NCBI GenBank assembly: GCA_003427395.1
Contig: BFEA01000152.1
Location: 1,144,414-1,165,548, forward strand
From: Chara braunii
Lineage: Eukaryota > Streptophyta > Charophyceae > Charales > Characeae
Reading direction: 5' to 3'
DNA: 21,135 bases
A program made the position numbers and the translations under genes. Each line of letters opens with the position of its first letter. Positions within the stretch are counted from its first letter, which is position 1. The notes beneath the pieces are model-generated. The model was given only the letters and a program-made list of their open reading frames with translations. It ran no database searches and was not told the origin of the DNA. Positions 17,379 through 21,135 of this stretch are shown here, in pieces.

Positions 17379-18839
17379 GTACCGTACTGGACTCACTCTC
17401 CCTTCGTCGTGTTCACACTGCACTCGTTACTTGACTCTTATAGATTCTGTTGTAGGATGTCTGTTGTACGAGTTGGAATGGAATCGCCCTGCTCCCTGGT
17501 ATTCCACAGGGAGACACAGCCCCTTGTCGGAGCTGAGGGCGATGGCCGAACCTAGAGATTATCGAGGAAACCATCGTTCCGCCCCACACCCCGAATCCCA
17601 CCCTCGCTGCCGTCTCCGGACAGCGAGTACGCCGGGTAGGGCAGGGCTTCATCGGGCTGCGTTCCTTCCCCGGCCACGCCAGTATTGTTCTAAACAAAAC
17701 CCCCAGTAGTGGGACCTGGCCCCGGCCCACGTGGTCCAGAGGTGGGAAACAACACTTCACTTGCGGGACCGTGGATGAGCGCTACACTTCTGGGGCTACT
17801 CATGTTGGGATTACCGTAAGCGTTTCGATAACGCTAGGGACTCTAGTCCAGATTCCTAGTCACATCGAGATTGCCGTGAACGATCAATAGCACTATTCAA
17901 GTCCAGATTCGGTCCGTCGGAAAAGTCAGTGTGCAAATAAGTAGGACTTTTATAGATGCTGCTAGGCCGAGAGCAAGCGGGGGCGGGCAAATCGTACCTG
18001 CCGTCCCGAGGTCACAGAACAGGGGACTCGGGATGCCCTTACCTGCACTGTTCGACTGGCAGCTTATCGACCTCACACAGGGCACCACACATAGGACATA
18101 GGAAGGGCCCTGCATCGGCAAGCTCGGCGTGGCCAGGTAAGACCTTCCCCACGTTACATTGGCCTCCCGCCCCTTCCCCTTGCTCCTTTCTCTTGTCTCC
18201 CTGCTCCTCTGCTTCTCGTCTTCTTTCTGTACTCCTGTCTTCTCCCTCCTCCTTCCTTTCATTAGTTCCCATCGTTCGTTCGCGTCTTCTGTTCTCCTGC
18301 CTCTCAGCTACTTCCCCTGCATCTCCTACTTCCCCGTCCTCCCCCCTGTCTTCATGATATGGGCGCGACCTTGAGGTACAACTTCCCGTTGGGGAGGGGG
18401 GAGGAGGGCGTGGGCGGGGGCGGGTTAATGCAAGTCATCAGCTGCAACGGGCTTTCTCTCTCACATCGCAAATGCGTACCCACAGAGTGACAACTCCCTC
18501 GAATGGACGACCAGAATTCATAACGTCAGTGGGACCGGATGGTCGGGGCAGTCGGGAGAGGGGTCGGCGCAATGGGGCAGGAAGGTCGGGAGGAGGGTCG
18601 GCGCAGTCGGAGAAGAGGGCTTGGTAGGGGCGGGGCAGTCGGGGAGTACGGTGGGCGCGGTGTCCGGGGGAGGAATTGCGGAGGAGGGTGAGCGCAGTCC
18701 GGAAGGGGTGGGCGCAGTCGGGGAGGAGGGTGGGCGCAATCGGGGAGGAGGGCTGGGGCAAGGGGGTGAGATGGTGCATGAGTGTGTGTGTGTGTGTGCC
18801 TCCCACAAATTATGTCTTTTCTTTTTTTTAGATGGTTAC

Positions 18840-18912
<73 letters not shown>

Positions 18913-18977
18913 CCAAAACATTCGCCAAGGTCGAACGAGCGCGTGCGCGCGCGCGCACAGACACACACACACACAGA

Positions 18978-19050
<73 letters not shown>

Positions 19051-19051
19051 N
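17379..19051 (+). repeat. Artefactual second copy of 11658-13330
   Basis: It starts directly after the adapter and repeats 11658-13330 at an offset of 5721 bp, down to the position of the N. The two mismatches found lie within 31 bases of the adapter. It should be masked: its minisatellite, G-rich tract (18385-18427) and microsatellites duplicate the features at 12664-13330 and are not additional loci. Confidence 0.95.

Positions 19052-19128
<77 letters not shown>
18995..19128. repeat. (GA)n microsatellite with N gap
   Basis: GA run with a single N at 19051. After the N the sequence differs from the first copy (tttggctatgg rather than ttggcacgctg follows the GA run), so the scaffold moves to a different contig here. 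Confidence 0.95.
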
Positions 19129-19132
<4 letters not shown>

Positions 19133-20003
19133 GCTATGGTTTGATTTTTGGAAAACTTTGCGCCCAGAATTGAGGTCTATTATTGCTGGAGGCGATTGAG
19201 AGGAAGAGGTGATTGCTTGGCGTTGCGATATCTTGATTTATTTTTCTTATTCCTCACCTCACCTCACCTTCTTCTTTTTCCTCCTCCCTCTTTCTGTGCA
19301 TGGTTGTGCGGAGAAGCCTCTTTTATGTGTTCCACCTCCCTGCTGGCGTGGGATTTTCTCACTGTCCATTGTCTTCTGAGTGTGTTGAGCATGTATTTCT
19401 CTGAGCCCTACATTTGATCGAGTCTTCCATGCCATGCATGTGCTCTTTTCACACACTTCGCCGTAGGACCGACGTCAGCACCCGAGCTTGTCCAATCTCT
19501 CTCTCTCTCTCTGACTCGTACGTCGAACAGTTATCCCCTTTTCTTTTTCTTTCGTAATTTAGCTCAATGTGCACATTTTGCGAATGCTGAATGTGTGTGT
19601 TTGTTGTCGTGTTTGCTATGGACAAACAACTCCAGAAAAACAGCATATGACTGTGCCAGACTGTCTGTCTCGTTGGACTTTCACCGACTCATCAGGAGGT
19701 TGGACCCCGACAGTTTGCCTAGGATGCATTTGACTGATGAATAAGGACTCACCTCATCACGCAGAGTTTGTGGTATACCCCTGAAAAACGTGGTCGACTT
19801 TACTCTTCACACCAACCCTGCAATCTTAGCAGACTGTGCATCCAAGGCCCTGACAAGAATGGCATGAATTCTAGTAAGTCTGAGACACTAGTATACTAGT
19901 ATGTCACAGCCATAGAACCCACTCTATACACCCACTTAGCTAGCATATCCACTTGGCATGACTTCTAGTACAGTCCCTACCTGTGCTGCATTGATCCTCC
20001 TGA
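19129..20003. other. No recognisable gene
   Basis: AT-richer DNA with a (CTCAC)n run at about 19255-19268, a (CT)n run at 19496-19511, and a perfect 14-bp palindrome ACTAGTATACTAGT at 19887-19900. Small frames at 19148-19417 and 19449-19646 have no recognisable domain. Confidence 0.5.
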
Positions 20004-20026
20004 CGTGTGTGCGTGTGTGTGTGTGC

Positions 20027-20088
<62 letters not shown>
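20004..20088. repeat. (GT)n microsatellite
   Basis: About 42 GT units with a few CG interruptions near the 5' end. Confidence 0.96.
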
Positions 20089-20092
<4 letters not shown>

Positions 20093-20711
20093 GAAGTGAA
20101 GTATGCAGATAATACAGGCGAGTGGTGCCAGAAGTTATGTGTTGGGAGCTCTTTGTGACTTGGATATCTCGATTATACCCACCAAAGCTGAGGTCAGTAT
20201 CTTCGTCATTGTCAGACTTTCTGGCTCTCGCAGACGTCCCGGAGTTTTCGTTTGTGTGATACTTAATGTGATTCTGCCAGTGTGATTGTCGCCTTCGTGG
20301 ACTGGCCAGGAGGAAGGCAACTGAGAGTTCACAAAGGCGAAGGCGACATTAGTGAGTGAGTGATTAGAGGAGTGTTTATGTGTGACTGAGAGGGCAAGGC
20401 ATCAAAGTCTGGTCGTGTATATGTGGTTGGGAGGGCAAAGACAGAAAGAATCAGGGGATACTCACACTAGAACGTTTTGTATTACGCTCTGGACATGATG
20501 GCAACCAGATTCATCCAGGTACGACCGTAATTGCAGTCAGATACGTTCAGAAAAAGAAAGTCCTAGTGTGTGTACGTACTCCCTGAGTCTCTATCCTAAG
20601 ATTCAGCTGCCTGGTTCTCCCGATCGCCACAAAATTCTGAATTGATAAGTGGCACCATCTTGGTCGTTGATTACTTTTGTCGTGTGTTGATATGGAAAAA
20701 AAAAAGTTGCG
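20089..20711. other. No recognisable gene; one stem-loop
   Basis: An 11-bp perfect inverted pair, TGTCGCCTTCG at 20287-20297 and CGAAGGCGACA at 20338-20348, encloses 40 bases. Otherwise there is nothing I can assign. Confidence 0.5.
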
Positions 20712-20932
20712 TACCAACTACCGTAGCTCAGCTGTTGGTACACTACACCCATGAACTGTTAGACACACAAACCTGAGTTTGGTGTTTTCACTCGTCCAGT
20801 GGAATCAGACGAGTGAAAACAACTCAGAGTTTACCTGGGGCCGGTCAGTTCAAAGATGATATCTCAAGGCCGTCGCCTTTCTTTCTCGAAAAGAAAATAA
20901 AGAAGAGGACCGGAAAAAAAAAAAAGGTTATG
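20712..20932 (+). mobile_element. SINE copy 2, same family as 16051-16240
   Basis: A-box-like TAGCTCAGCTGTTGG at 20724-20738, then ACACCCATGAACTG, a diverged B-box region, and the family body (ACCTGGGGCCGGTCAGTT, GATGATATCTCAAGGCCGTC at about 20832-20875). It ends in A-rich sequence with a 12-base A run (20924-20935). The possible target duplication is weak: gg-A10-gtt before the head versus gg-A12-ggtt after the tail. The head is more diverged from a tRNA than in copy 1. Confidence 0.7.
20773..20827. repeat. Stem-loop in SINE copy 2
   Basis: A 13-bp perfect stem, GTTTTCACTCGTC at 20784-20796 with GACGAGTGAAAAC at 20808-20820, extended outward after a bulge by ctgagtt/aactcag (20773-20779 with 20821-20827). 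The loop is 11 bases. Confidence 0.85.
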
Positions 20933-20935
20933 GAG

Positions 20936-21135
20936 TACTGGTGTACTTTAAACAGTGGCACTCCTATTGTCGAGGGAGGGGGGGGTATGGCATCAGGCCT
21001 GATTTGTGGAGTGCCCATGCACGGTCTCAGGGGGGCTTTATTGCAGTTGAGATATCCATGGGGCTGAGTTCTTTTGGACTCTTGGGTAAATTAGGTGGAG
21101 CTGCTGATGCTGTGTGAGCCATCTGTCCATGAGTT
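20936..21135. other. No recognisable feature to window end
   Basis: Unassigned DNA after the SINE. A frame from 20813 to 21067 begins inside the SINE and is not credible. Confidence 0.5.

Noticed and set aside
17379-19051. Real segmental duplication of 11658-13330
   Set aside because: The copy begins directly at a synthetic Nextera junction adapter and ends at the same N gap. The geometry matches a single mate-pair circle.
19887-19900. 14-bp palindrome ACTAGTATACTAGT as a regulatory site
   Set aside because: Isolated and not repeated in the window; no gene nearby to relate it to.

Overview
The window looks like nuclear DNA of a plant-lineage eukaryote. It has no operons or dense genes, very long GA, CA and GT microsatellites, degenerate plant-type LINE fragments, tRNA-derived SINEs, and a U2 snRNA fragment whose 5' end (ATACCTTTCTCGG) is of the plant type rather than the animal type. 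My best guess is a streptophyte alga such as Chara, from resemblance of the LINE ORF1 to sequences I remember; this is inference. The assembly is draft short-read: it contains single N gaps and an intact Nextera mate-pair junction adapter.

Layout. 1-480: GA microsatellites with short direct and inverted repeats. 480-1030: unassigned repeats. 1030-2700 (minus): a broken LINE ORF1 with an RNA-binding-type domain, a CX2C knuckle start and a 90-bp tandem repeat. 2700-5250: no recognisable gene. 5249-5800: a perfect 144-bp inverted repeat. 5805-8262: a cluster of three or four decayed minus-strand retroelement copies. 8270-9175: unassigned. 9176-10850: a tandem-repeat locus split by a 5'-truncated plus-strand LINE (9263-10550) that carries the C-terminal zinc-finger part of ORF2. 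10876-11032: a foldback element. 11033-14020: unassigned DNA, G-rich minisatellite and microsatellites. 14021-17056: a 3-kb polypurine minisatellite with regularly repeated TGCCACGTGGCA palindromes, interrupted by a U2 retroposon, a tRNA-like element and a SINE. 17341-19051: a sequencing-library artefact. 19052-21135: unassigned DNA, a GT microsatellite and a second SINE copy.

The two strongest results are these. (1) The block at 17379-19051 repeats 11658-13330 and is joined to 17340 by the Nextera junction adapter. The geometry is that of one circularised mate-pair molecule of about 5.7 kb (11658 to 17340), so the assembler walked round the circle and the duplication is not genomic. (2) The region is a well-preserved retroposition record: a 3'-truncated, polyadenylated U2 snRNA copy with target duplications, a LINE insertion whose empty site survives as a repeat paralogue in the same window, and a two-copy SINE family with a shared body, one copy bounded by a 10-bp target duplication.

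I see no intact, convincing host protein-coding gene. The many long open frames are consequences of polypurine or dinucleotide repeats, or lie antisense to the elements listed.
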